64,000 nucleotides of DNA, taken from contig NZ_JAVIFV010000001.1 of NCBI RefSeq assembly GCF_031157375.1, positions 62,001 through 126,000 of the forward strand, read 5' to 3'. Positions 52,522 to 62,943 of this stretch are shown piece by piece; within the stretch, counting starts at the first letter, position 1, and every line of letters starts with the position of its first letter. Under the pieces are notes generated by a model, which worked only from the letters and a program-made list of their open reading frames with translations, was not told the DNA's origin and ran no database searches. Source of the DNA: Sphingosinicella sp. LHD-64. Lineage in GTDB: Bacteria; Pseudomonadota; Alphaproteobacteria; Sphingomonadales; Sphingomonadaceae. Both the position numbers and the translations under genes were made by a program.

Positions 52522-53472
52522 ATGGACCTCGTACCCGGATCGGATCGCATTGCCGCAATATTGTCATCCGATCCGGTCGCGGGGCGGATCAGGTGGGCAC
52601 CGGCCAAGTCGATATGGATCGGCGCGATGACGCTGGCCGCGCTGATTCTGTGTCCCGTCTTCGTGACGCCCGGTGCCGTCGCGGTGTTCCTCCTGGCCTG
52701 TGCGGTCACGCTCTGCGCGGGGCATTCCGTCGGCATGCATCGCCGTCTCATTCACAACAGCTTCGAATGCCCACGCTGGCTCGAATATGCGGGTGTCTAT
52801 CTCGGTGTGCTGGTCGGCATGGCCGGGCCGATCGGTATGATCCGCCTTCACGATTTTCGCGACTGGGCACAGCGCCAGCCGGCCTGTCACGACTTCTTCG
52901 CGCACCGGGCTGGCTTCTGGCGCGACGGATGGCGGCAGCTGCATTGCGAACTCGCACTGTCCAGTCCACCGACATTCCGGCTGGAGCCGCGCATCGCCAA
53001 TGATCGCTTCTACCACCTCCTCGAGCGGACCTGGATGTGGCAGCAACTGCCCTGGGCGATCCTTTTCTTCGCGATCGGCGGCATGCCGTGGCTGGTCTGG
53101 GGGATTTGTGCGCGCGTTTCGGTCTGCGTGACCGGCCACTGGCTCGTCGGCCATTTCGCGCATCTGGAGGGCGAGCAAAGCTGGATCGTCGAAGGCGCGT
53201 GCGTACAGGGCTTCGATATTCGTGTCGCCGGGTTGGTCAGCATGGGCGAGAGCTGGCACAACAACCATCATGCCTATCCCGGCTCGGCGAAACTTGGGCT
53301 GGAACCGGGTCAGATCGATCTGGGCTGGATGCTGATCGGGCTGCTGGAGCGCCGGGGTCTGGCATGGAACGTCGTCCTCCCCGGGGACCTGCCGCATCGT
53401 ACGGCGCTGAAACGGGTTGCCGCGGACGCGATGCCCCTCCGCGAGGCGTCCCGGCGCCTGGCCCGCGGCTGA
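52522..53472 (+). CDS. Fatty acid desaturase-like protein
   Basis: A 316-residue membrane-bound di-iron protein of the acyl-CoA/acyl-lipid desaturase family with hydrophobic helices at about 32-67 and 168-195. His box 1 is GHSVGMHRRLIH (H68-H78), box 3 is WHNNHH (H246-H250). The second box differs from the usual HRxHH: His residues H110, H123 and H128 are spread over LHDFRDWAQRQ and CHDFFAHR. It would insert a double bond in acyl chains. It is likely under control of the ArsR-type repressor and cotranscribed with the next gene. Confidence 0.85.
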   Translation: MDLVPGSDRIAAILSSDPVAGRIRWAPAKSIWIGAMTLAALILCPVFVTPGAVAVFLLACAVTLCAGHSVGMHRRLIHNSFECPRWLEYAGVYLGVLVGMAGPIGMIRLHDFRDWAQRQPACHDFFAHRAGFWRDGWRQLHCELALSSPPTFRLEPRIANDRFYHLLERTWMWQQLPWAILFFAIGGMPWLVWGICARVSVCVTGHWLVGHFAHLEGEQSWIVEGACVQGFDIRVAGLVSMGESWHNNHHAYPGSAKLGLEPGQIDLGWMLIGLLERRGLAWNVVLPGDLPHRTALKRVAADAMPLREASRRLARG

Positions 53473-53476
53473 CGGC

Positions 53477-54823
53477 ATGAGACAGCACCTCTCGATCGAT
53501 CGCGGCCTCTCGCCGGCCGTCTATCCGCTGGCGGCCGCGCCGTTGCTTTTCATCCCGCATGCCCTCGTGGCGCTGGCCTATCACCGGCACGGTGCATCGC
53601 TCTTCACCGACGCGGAATTCTGGCTGTTGCCATTGCGCCGCCTGACCGAGCTCGGCGCGCTCCCGGCCTATGAGACGGGGCTGATCTTCCTGCTCTGCCT
53701 CATCTCGACCTGGGGGCTTGCGATTCTCTCCTTCCGACGGGCGGTCAGCTCCGGGTTCGGATACTGGCTTGCCGCACTGACCGTCATCCCGGGGCTCCAG
53801 TTTCTGCCCGTCGTGATCCTTGCGGTGCTGCCAAATTGGCACGAGCCCGATCCGACTGTCGATGAGTCGGTCGATCAATCCGGTGCGGCAGGATTCAACT
53901 CGGCGCATGTTCTTCAAGGCGTCCTGGCGGGCGTCGCGATCATCATCGCCGCCGTGCTCGTCTCGGCGGTCACCTTCGGCGCCTATGGCTGGGGCCTGTT
54001 CGTCCTCACGCCGTTCACGGTCGGGCTGGCAACCGCCTATCTCGCCAATCGACAGGTCCCTGTCGGGGGCGGGCGGACCATCGTGCTGGTGCTTGCCGCG
54101 GCCGCCTTGGGCTGTGTGGCGCTGATCATGATGGCTCTTGAGGGTCTGGCCTGCCTCGTTCTCGCGGCGCCGCTCGGAGCGGTCGCGGCGATCGCCGGAG
54201 GCGCGCTGGGGATGACCCTCGCCGATGTCGGCCATCGGCGCGGCAAGCCGCTGCTGAGCGTGGCCTTCCTTCCGGCGGTTTTCATGCTGGAGGCCGCCGT
54301 TCCACCGGCCGCGTCCATCACCTCGCAGGACAGCATCGTCATCGCCGCGCCGCCTGCGGCCGTCTGGCGGGCGCTGACGAGCGATGCGCCGGTCGGCGAG
54401 CCGGCGGGATTGGTTGGCCGGGCAGGCCTTGCTTATGCGCTTGGCGGTCGGATCGTTGCGCCGGGCCAGGGTGGCGAGCGGCTCGGCTATTTCTCGACGG
54501 GCCACGCGCGCGAGCGCATCACGGACTGGGCGGTCGGACGCCGCCTGGCCTTTTCTGTGACCCGGCAACCGCCGGCGATGGAGGAGATGAGCCCGTATCG
54601 CCGCGTCCACGCACCCCATGTGAACGGCTATTTTTCGACGGAGACGACGCGTTTCGATCTCGATCCGATCGGAGATGGCCGCACACGTCTCACGATTTCG
54701 ACTGCGCACGTCCTGCGGATCGATCCGGTGCCCTATTGGGAGCCTCTGGCCCGCTGGGCGATCCATCAGAACAGCCAGCGGGTGTTGCGCGACATCGGCC
54801 GGAAGGCGGAGCAGGCCGGCTGA
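53477..54823 (+). CDS. Multi-pass membrane protein with C-terminal SRPBCC domain
   Basis: A 448-residue protein. Residues 1-290 contain about eight hydrophobic segments; the N-terminal set resembles DUF805-type helices. Residues about 300-445 form a START/SRPBCC-like ligand-binding domain (SIVIAAPPAAVWRAL, a typical first strand/helix, then RLTISTAHVLRIDPVPYW). Such domains bind hydrophobic small molecules, so lipid sensing or binding fits its place after the desaturase. The ATG follows the desaturase stop by 4 bp. Confidence 0.7.
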   Translation: MRQHLSIDRGLSPAVYPLAAAPLLFIPHALVALAYHRHGASLFTDAEFWLLPLRRLTELGALPAYETGLIFLLCLISTWGLAILSFRRAVSSGFGYWLAALTVIPGLQFLPVVILAVLPNWHEPDPTVDESVDQSGAAGFNSAHVLQGVLAGVAIIIAAVLVSAVTFGAYGWGLFVLTPFTVGLATAYLANRQVPVGGGRTIVLVLAAAALGCVALIMMALEGLACLVLAAPLGAVAAIAGGALGMTLADVGHRRGKPLLSVAFLPAVFMLEAAVPPAASITSQDSIVIAAPPAAVWRALTSDAPVGEPAGLVGRAGLAYALGGRIVAPGQGGERLGYFSTGHARERITDWAVGRRLAFSVTRQPPAMEEMSPYRRVHAPHVNGYFSTETTRFDLDPIGDGRTRLTISTAHVLRIDPVPYWEPLARWAIHQNSQRVLRDIGRKAEQAG

Positions 54824-54826
54824 GCG

Positions 54827-56761
<1,935 letters not shown>

Positions 56762-56832
56762 GGGCCGACCCTAATCGCTCTCCCGCTGCCGCGCCAGACG
56801 GGCGGACGCCCATCGGCCCCCGTCCGTCTGCG

Positions 56833-58071
56833 TCACCGACCGAGGATGCTATCGCGCAATATGCCGCCAATCGAGCGGCGACGGCGCGGCTGCTCCTGCC
56901 GGCCGCGCGCGGATCGGCTGGAGCTGCTGTCCTCGCCGCGCATCATCGCCGCCATGTCCATGCCGAGCATGCCCATATAGGCCGATCGGGTGCGCAGCTT
57001 CACCGTCCATTCGGGTGCCCAGCCGCGCGGCGCGCGGGCCGGACGGGCGGGGTAGCTGAAATTCGCCTCCGGCCCGAACGCGGTCATCATCAGCGAGGCT
57101 GCCTGGATCCCGTTCATGACCTCCGCCGGCACCGTGCACTGGGTGGTCTGGGCATTGAGCAGCACGCGCTGCTGCACGAGCCGCGCGACCTCCGCCTCGG
57201 AGAGATAGTCGGCGCCGGCCACCTGGCTCATCTGGACTTCGCTGGAGCTCCACATCACCAGCGTACCGTCCTCGCGCGAGCCGACCGCCATCAGCAGATA
57301 GCCGCCGGCATTGGGCACGCTGCGCCATGCGAGCGGCACCGCCCCCGAAGCGGTCGGGCTGTTTTGGGTCAGCTCGATCGGCGCAAGGAAGTCCTGCCCC
57401 TGCGCCAGGGTGAAGCGCAGCTCCGGCGTATAGTTGCCGCGCACGACATGGTCGCCGACCAGCGATCCGGTCGCCGGCACGGTCGTCTGGGACCGCCGGT
57501 TCGGCCATTCGCCATAGGTGGTGGTAGCCCCGGCTGCGGGCGGATTCATCGCACGCCAGACCATCTGCGCCATCGCCGGCGGCACCTGCCCGCGCGCGAT
57601 CTGCGACAGGTCGATCTCGACCGGCTGGCCGGCCCGCGCCCGCTCGCCGCAGCCCCAGTAGATCAGGATGCGGCCCTGCGCGCCGCCGTCGCCCCAGGTC
57701 CACCGCTCGGGCGTGTTCTGGGGCGGCCGCTGCGCCGCCTCGGGTGAGACCAGCGGCAGTGACGCGCCGGCGCCGAGCGCGGCCGGCGGGAGGTGCTCCG
57801 CCGCGGGCGGGCCCGAGGCCGCGCGGGGGCTGCCGAGCTGCAGCGTCAGCCGCCGCGCATAATCGGCATCGCCGCCGCCGCGGCCGGACATCATCGCGCC
57901 CAGCATGCCGGCCCCGCCACGGGCCTGCGCCGCCTGCGCGGCGAACCCGCTCGTCGTTTCGGCGGACATCCAGTAGTCGACCGTGCCGCCCTGCCGCGTC
58001 TGGGCGGTCGCGCCGCCGAAAGCCACCAGCGCAAGCGTCGCGGCACCCGAGAGTATCATCATCGTCTTCAT
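56833..58071 (-). CDS. Large secreted hypothetical protein
   Basis: A 412-residue exported protein (signal residues 1-24, ending GATAQ). The mature part has no family I recognise. It contains ARGGAGMLGAMMSGRGGG, a tryptophan-containing WGCGERARAG, repeated short strands, and an Arg/Ser-rich basic C-terminus (about residues 380-412). One Cys pair (WGCGE, TQCTV) could form a disulfide. It appears monocistronic. The start is the ATG that opens the signal peptide. Confidence 0.7.
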   Translation of the reverse strand: MKTMMILSGAATLALVAFGGATAQTRQGGTVDYWMSAETTSGFAAQAAQARGGAGMLGAMMSGRGGGDADYARRLTLQLGSPRAASGPPAAEHLPPAALGAGASLPLVSPEAAQRPPQNTPERWTWGDGGAQGRILIYWGCGERARAGQPVEIDLSQIARGQVPPAMAQMVWRAMNPPAAGATTTYGEWPNRRSQTTVPATGSLVGDHVVRGNYTPELRFTLAQGQDFLAPIELTQNSPTASGAVPLAWRSVPNAGGYLLMAVGSREDGTLVMWSSSEVQMSQVAGADYLSEAEVARLVQQRVLLNAQTTQCTVPAEVMNGIQAASLMMTAFGPEANFSYPARPARAPRGWAPEWTVKLRTRSAYMGMLGMDMAAMMRGEDSSSSRSARGRQEQPRRRRSIGGILRDSILGR

Positions 58072-58363
58072 CTGCGGTTTTTCCCTGTTTTGCTGTTCTG
58101 TGTGGGCGCCCGTTAGAAGGCACACGGTCAGCGCGTCAGGAGCCGGCGACGAAGCCGGAAAGAGCGGCGACGAGAGCTGAATCCGTCGACGAAACTGACG
58201 CCGGACGTGACGAAACTGCTCCGGCTGTCGTTGCTTCAACGCAACCAACCCGCCAGCCACGCGTTGGCCGCGGTTCGCGGCGCCCCTTCATGTTGCGGAC
58301 AGGTGGCATTATATATATCTGTGTTATCCGACTAATTCACTTGGCTGGAAACGGTTGCCCTGA
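58072..58363. other. Intergenic region between divergent genes, promoter area
   Basis: 292 bp with no gene. Near 58293 TTGCGG and, 16 bp later, ATATCT inside a TATATATAT tract could be a promoter for the cell wall hydrolase; this is weak. The other promoter, for the secreted protein at 56833-58071, is not placed. Confidence 0.35.
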
Positions 58364-59572
58364 ATGACGACGATTGCCGCCGAACTGCCGGATTCGCGCC
58401 TGTCGCCCAGCCCGCGCGACTGGGTGCGCGCACATTGGCGCGCGGCTTTGTTCGTCGCCGCGATGCTCGTTCTGTTCGCGGCCACCGCCACAAGTCTGGC
58501 GACGCGCGACCCGAATGTGGATGCGCTGCTGGAGCTGGAGCGCGCGCAATCGGCGCCGATCGCCCAATTGCGCGAAGCGGCGACCGAGACCAGTGCCACC
58601 CAGTTGCGTCCGGTCGCGCCGCAGGATGCGCTGACCATCAACGCAGCGATCCCGGTTTCGAACCTGGCCAATCCGGCCGCGCGCCCGTTCCGGATGACCG
58701 GCACCCCGGCCGATCGCCTGCGCTCGCTCGAATGCCTGACCGCCGCGATCTACTACGAGGCAGCACGCGAGCCGACCGACGGCCAGCGTGCGGTGGCGCA
58801 GGTGGTGCTGAACCGTGTGCGGCATCCGGCCTATCCGGCTTCGGTCTGCGGCGTCGTGTTCGAAGGCGCGCGGCGCTACACCGGCTGCCAGTTCTCCTTC
58901 ACCTGCGACGGCTCGCTGCGGCGGGGGCCGATGGCCTCCTACTGGGAGCAGGCCAGGGCGGTCGCCGAGGCGGCGCTGGGCGGCTATGTCTACACGCCGG
59001 TTGGCTGGGCCACTCACTATCACGCCAATTATGTGGTGCCCTACTGGGCGTCCAGCCTGATCAAGTCGGCGACCATCGGCAACCATATCTTCTATCGCTG
59101 GCGCGGCGGCTGGGGCCGTCCGCCGGCCTTCCTCAACCGCTATATCGGTGCCGAGCCGGCAATCGCCTGGCGCGGCGGCTTCGGCCAGCCCGACGCGGCC
59201 GAGCGGCTGGCGGCGGAAGGCGGGGAGCGCGACGCGGCGGCGGCCGCCGCGGCTGAGGAAGCCGCCGACAGCGCCCACAGCATCGACAGCTTCCAGCGCG
59301 CCGTGCTGCGCCGCTACGAGGCGCCGCTGCAGCGCGACAGCGCCCGCCAGCTCATCTCTGAGCGTGCCGGCACCAGCGGCGCCCTGACCGCGAGCCAACG
59401 CTGGTCGCTGACCGGCGACGAACCCGCCTCCGCGCCGCCGCAGCGCCCGCTCGGCCGATGGAGCACCGCGCCGACCGAGCCGCAGCCGATCACGATCGCG
59501 CCGCCCTCGCCCGTGCAGGCCCCGGCCCAGCCATCCGCGGGTGATGCGACGCAGGCGGCGCCAAGCCGCTAG
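58364..59572 (+). CDS. SleB-like cell wall hydrolase
   Basis: A 402-residue protein with an N-terminal membrane anchor or signal (about residues 27-45, LFVAAMLVLFAATAT). The Hydrolase_2 domain spans about 118-245: catalytic Glu132 in CLTAAIYYEAAREP, then VAQVVLNRVRHPAYP and CQFSFTCDG. It cleaves peptidoglycan glycan strands. A long disordered Ala/Pro-rich tail follows after residue 260. Its stop overlaps the end of the anti-sigma gene by 4 bp (convergent). Confidence 0.88.
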   Translation: MTTIAAELPDSRLSPSPRDWVRAHWRAALFVAAMLVLFAATATSLATRDPNVDALLELERAQSAPIAQLREAATETSATQLRPVAPQDALTINAAIPVSNLANPAARPFRMTGTPADRLRSLECLTAAIYYEAAREPTDGQRAVAQVVLNRVRHPAYPASVCGVVFEGARRYTGCQFSFTCDGSLRRGPMASYWEQARAVAEAALGGYVYTPVGWATHYHANYVVPYWASSLIKSATIGNHIFYRWRGGWGRPPAFLNRYIGAEPAIAWRGGFGQPDAAERLAAEGGERDAAAAAAAEEAADSAHSIDSFQRAVLRRYEAPLQRDSARQLISERAGTSGALTASQRWSLTGDEPASAPPQRPLGRWSTAPTEPQPITIAPPSPVQAPAQPSAGDATQAAPSR

Positions 59573-60279
59573 CGCGTCTGCGGCCAACCGGCGTCGCGCG
59601 CGCGGCGTTCCGCCTCCGCATCGAGCGGCTCGCCGGCCATCATCTCCTGCGCCGCCTGGAGCACCAGTGGCGACCCGCTCCCGGCTTGGCGATAGTCGCT
59701 CTGCTGCGCATCGGATCCGGGCGCCGCGACCATAACCTGCCAGCCTTGCGCGCCATGACAGGCCAGACCGGACAACGCCGCATCCTCGAACGTCCGGCAC
59801 AGCCGCCCGTCGACCCCCGCAAAGCTGACGCCGATTCGCGTCGGGCCATCCGGCGCCTGCGCCGAAGCAAGCTGTGTGTCGAGCGCCGTTTCCAGCGAAC
59901 CTCGCGCGATCATGACGCCATTCTCGATTGCGACCGGGCCGCTGCCGCCGCCCGGCGCCAAACGGCCGATCGCAATGCCGAGCACCAGGGTCGCGGCGAT
60001 CCCAGCCACGCTTTGCCAGATCGGGCGCGCACGCCGGGCGCGCTCGATGTCGAGATCGACGACCTTCGGCTCCAGCATCGCGCGCAGATGGTCCGGCACC
60101 TCCTCCTCGGCAACGGGATCGTAACGCGCCGACAGCCGGGCGCGCAGCTTGCGCTGGGTCTCCATTTTGGCCTGCAGCTCGGCATCGGCATCAAGCGCCG
60201 CCTCGACCTCGGCGCGCGCCGCCGCGTCGAGCTCGCCGTCGAGATAGGCCATCAGCCGGTCGTCGGTGATCGCCATCAT
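59569..60279 (-). CDS. Anti-sigma factor (ECF-associated)
   Basis: A 236-residue membrane protein that should hold the neighbouring ECF sigma factor. The N-terminal cytoplasmic domain begins MMAITDDRLMAYLDGELDAA, a usual anti-sigma start, but lacks the HxxxCxxC zinc motif. One membrane helix lies at about 88-108 (QSVAGIAATLVLGIAIG), with a periplasmic domain after it containing two Cys (GRLCRTF, LACHGA). The ATG overlaps the sigma stop (ATGA). A second ATG directly follows the first. Confidence 0.83.
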   Translation of the reverse strand: MMAITDDRLMAYLDGELDAAARAEVEAALDADAELQAKMETQRKLRARLSARYDPVAEEEVPDHLRAMLEPKVVDLDIERARRARPIWQSVAGIAATLVLGIAIGRLAPGGGSGPVAIENGVMIARGSLETALDTQLASAQAPDGPTRIGVSFAGVDGRLCRTFEDAALSGLACHGAQGWQVMVAAPGSDAQQSDYRQAGSGSPLVLQAAQEMMAGEPLDAEAERRARDAGWPQTR

Positions 60280-60812
60280 GCCGCCTCCAGCATCTGCGCC
60301 AGCGCCTGCCGCCCCCGCGTCAGGCGCGAGGTCAGCGTGCCGATCGGGATGTCGAGCAGCTCGGCCGCCTCGCGATAAGCCAGCCCCTCGACAAGCACGA
60401 GCGCGACCGCCTCGCGTTGCTCGTCCGGAAGTGCGTTCATCGCCCGGTCGACATCGTGCATCTCGGCAGCGCGTTCGATGTCGCGGTGCGCGTCCGATCC
60501 GACAAGCGTGCCGGCTTCTTCGGGGGCGAAGGTCTGCGCGCGGCGGCTGCGGCTGCGGGCTTCGTCGATCCAGAGGTTGCGCATGATCCGCATCGTCCAG
60601 GCATCCAGTCTCGTTCCCGGCGCCCATTGCCGGCGCGCCTTCAAGGCCCGCTCCAGCGCGAGCTGGGTGAGATCGTCGGCATCCGCCGCGTCCCGGGCGA
60701 GCGCACGCGCGAACCGGCGCAGCCGGGGCAGCAGCGACAAGAGCTCGCCTTCGAAACCCTGCAACGGCCATGCCTCCAATCGATCCCGGGGAGGAAACGG
60801 CTGGCCTCGCAC
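60276..60812 (-). CDS. ECF RNA polymerase sigma factor
   Basis: A 178-residue extracytoplasmic-function sigma factor. Region 2 spans about 20-90 (FARALARDAADADDLTQLAL, RIMRNLWIDEARS) and region 4 about 120-175 (LPDEQREAVALVLVEGLAYREAAELL, IPIGTLTSRLTRGRQAL). It directs transcription of a small regulon when the membrane anti-sigma partner releases it. The start at 60812 is a GTG; no alternative is better supported. It is divergent from the S8 protease gene by 45 bp, making that gene a likely target. Confidence 0.9.
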   Translation of the reverse strand: MRGQPFPPRDRLEAWPLQGFEGELLSLLPRLRRFARALARDAADADDLTQLALERALKARRQWAPGTRLDAWTMRIMRNLWIDEARSRSRRAQTFAPEEAGTLVGSDAHRDIERAAEMHDVDRAMNALPDEQREAVALVLVEGLAYREAAELLDIPIGTLTSRLTRGRQALAQMLEAA

Positions 60813-60857
60813 GTTTCATCCACAAGCACAGGAAAATATGTCAGGACGGCAGCGCAT

Positions 60858-62117
60858 ATGAAACCATTTCAGCTCTGGATCGGCTTTGCCGCGCTGGCTG
60901 CGCTTGGCGGTGCGGTCCAGGCGCAGCTCGTGCCGCCGGTGCAGGTGCCGCCCGTAGGGGGCGTCATCGGCGGGGTGGGGCAGACGGGCCGGGACGTGCT
61001 CGATACCGCGACGGGCGCCGTCGATGACGTACGGACCAGCGCGCGGGACCTGGCCGGGGCGCGGTTGCGGCGGCTCGAGGATCTCGTCCGCCGCAACCCG
61101 GACCTGCTGGAGATGACCGACCTCGGCCCGGCCGTTCGCGGCGAGGTGGTTGCGGTCGACCCGGATTCCAGCACAATCTCCGCCGCGGAAGCGGCCGGCT
61201 TCGTCCGGCGCGAGGAAACCCGTCTTGAAGGCCTCGACATCCGCGCCGTGACATTTCAGGTGCCGCGCGGCTGGTCGGTCGACCGGGCGCTCTCACGCCT
61301 GCGCCGGATCGCGCCGGACGCGACCTTCACGGCCAATCATCTCCATGGCCAGAGCGGCGAGGTGGCCGGCGGTGGCGGCGCGCTGACGCAGGGCAGTGCG
61401 GGACCCGGCGCGATCGGGCTGATCGACGGTGGGGTGGCCGCGCATCCCGCCCTGCGCGGCCCGGTCCGTCAGCAGGGCTTTGTACGAGGCGCGCCTTGGC
61501 CGAGCGCGCATGGCACCGCGGTCGCGTCGCTGATCTCAGGGCAGGGGAGCGTGCGCGGCGCGGCGCCCGGCGCGCCGCTGCTGGTGGCCGACATCTTTGG
61601 CGTTGATCCGGCAGGCGGCAATGCGGTGGCGCTGGTGCGCGCGCTCGGCTGGCTGGCGCAGCAGCGGGTGCAGGTCGTCGCCGTGAGCCTGGTCGGCCCC
61701 GCCAACGCCCTTGTCGCGCGTGCCGTGGCGCAGGCGCGGGCACGGGGAATGTTCATCGTCGCCGCAGTCGGCAATGACGGGCGGGCCGCGCCGCCGGCCT
61801 ATCCCGCCTCCTATGACGGCGTGATCGCCGTCACCGGCGTCGACGCACGCAACCGGCCGCTGATCGAGGCGGGACGGGCGCTCCATCTCGATTATGCCGC
61901 GCCGGGCGCCGACATGGCCGCGGCGGGCGCGAATGGCCGACTCGTACCGGTGCGCGGCACCTCCTATGCGGTGCCGTTCGTCGCCGGGCGTCTCTCGCAG
62001 CATCTGGGGCGGCCCAACCCGATCGCGGCGCTGGATGCCGAGGCGAATCCGCGCGGCCGCGGCCTCGGCCGCGGTGTCATCTGTGGCGATTGCCGCACGC
62101 CTCGTCGACGCGACTAG
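60858..62117 (+). CDS. Secreted S8 (subtilisin-like) serine protease
   Basis: A 419-residue exported protease (signal residues 1-22, ending AVQAQ). A proline/glycine-rich and I9-like propeptide region spans about 23-165. The catalytic domain has D190 (GLIDGGVAAHP), H218 (SAHGTAVAS), oxyanion N306 (VAAVGNDG) and S369 (RGTSYAVPF). The C-terminus has a Cys pair in GVICGDCR. It lies divergently from the ECF sigma/anti-sigma pair and may be induced by envelope stress; no ECF promoter of clear spacing was found. Confidence 0.9.
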   Translation: MKPFQLWIGFAALAALGGAVQAQLVPPVQVPPVGGVIGGVGQTGRDVLDTATGAVDDVRTSARDLAGARLRRLEDLVRRNPDLLEMTDLGPAVRGEVVAVDPDSSTISAAEAAGFVRREETRLEGLDIRAVTFQVPRGWSVDRALSRLRRIAPDATFTANHLHGQSGEVAGGGGALTQGSAGPGAIGLIDGGVAAHPALRGPVRQQGFVRGAPWPSAHGTAVASLISGQGSVRGAAPGAPLLVADIFGVDPAGGNAVALVRALGWLAQQRVQVVAVSLVGPANALVARAVAQARARGMFIVAAVGNDGRAAPPAYPASYDGVIAVTGVDARNRPLIEAGRALHLDYAAPGADMAAAGANGRLVPVRGTSYAVPFVAGRLSQHLGRPNPIAALDAEANPRGRGLGRGVICGDCRTPRRRD

Positions 62118-62221
62118 AGAGGGCGATCCGGAAATCTCCATCCCCGGGGATTAAACCCGCTGGCCGCCTCGTTTGCCGAGCAGAGGACCTGAAACGGTCC
62201 CTCGAGACAAAGGAGGCGAAG

Positions 62222-62818
62222 ATGAAATCCATTCTCAAGCTCATGGCCGGCTGCGCGATCGTCGTGGCCACGCCGGCTTCGGCGCAAATTCTTGGCGGAG
62301 GCGGCCTTGGTAGCGGTCTCGGCGGCGGCCTTGGTGGCGCGCTCGGCGGTACGCTGAACGGCCCGCTCGGCGGCGTGAACCAGACTCTGGGCGGCACACT
62401 TGGCGGCCGCGCCGATTCCCGCATCGACCGCAATGTCGATCGTCGCTCGGGCCGCGCCAATGCACGTGCGTCCGGCAGTGCCAGCGGCAACGGCGCGCTC
62501 GACAGCACGACCGACAGCGCGCTGGGCTCGCTCGGCGCCTCGGGCAGGGCCGGCGGCAGCGCCTCCGGGGGCGCAGGCGCCGACGCGCAGCTGATCGGCA
62601 CCGACGCGGTGCGCGACACCGTCGTCAGCACACGTGAGCGTGCGCGCGGCACGGTCGATCGGACCCGCACCGCGGCCGGCAATGCGGTGAACGCGACCCG
62701 CAGCCGTGCCGGCAATGCGGTCTCGCAGGTCCGCGACCGGGCCGGCTCGGTCCAGGGCGGCGTCTCCGCCTCGGGCCAGGCCTCGGGCGACGCAGCGGCC
62801 GAGCGCGACCCGCAATAG
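62222..62818 (+). CDS. Glycine-rich secreted protein
   Basis: A 198-residue exported protein (signal residues 1-22, ending ASAQ). The mature N-terminus is a low-complexity GLGSGLGGGLGGALGG stretch; the rest is Ala/Gly/Ser/Arg-rich with repeats such as RTRTAAGNAVNATRSRAGNA. A textbook ribosome site (AAAGGAGG) lies 6 nt before the ATG. Low complexity suggests a structural or surface role; no family is recognised. A strong terminator follows. Confidence 0.72.
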   Translation: MKSILKLMAGCAIVVATPASAQILGGGGLGSGLGGGLGGALGGTLNGPLGGVNQTLGGTLGGRADSRIDRNVDRRSGRANARASGSASGNGALDSTTDSALGSLGASGRAGGSASGGAGADAQLIGTDAVRDTVVSTRERARGTVDRTRTAAGNAVNATRSRAGNAVSQVRDRAGSVQGGVSASGQASGDAAAERDPQ

Positions 62819-62872
62819 CCGGGCGACAGGGGGCCGAGGGCCGCCCACCCCCTCCACGAAGGCCCTCGGCAA

Positions 62873-62908
62873 GGCCCGGAGCTCCCCCCGCTCCGGGCCT
62901 TTTCCTTT
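62873..62908 (+). terminator. Rho-independent terminator
   Basis: GGCCCGGAGC (62873-62882) pairs perfectly with GCTCCGGGCC (62890-62899), with a 7-nt TCCCCCC loop, followed by TTTTCCTTT. It ends the transcript of the glycine-rich protein gene. Confidence 0.9.
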
Positions 62909-62943
62909 GCCTGGGCCTACCCGGCGACCCTATGGGGAGCGCC

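Noticed and set aside
60793-60816. GGAAAC...CGTT as an ECF-type promoter for the S8 protease
   Set aside because: The elements are only 13 bp apart, whereas ECF promoters of this kind need about 16-17 bp.
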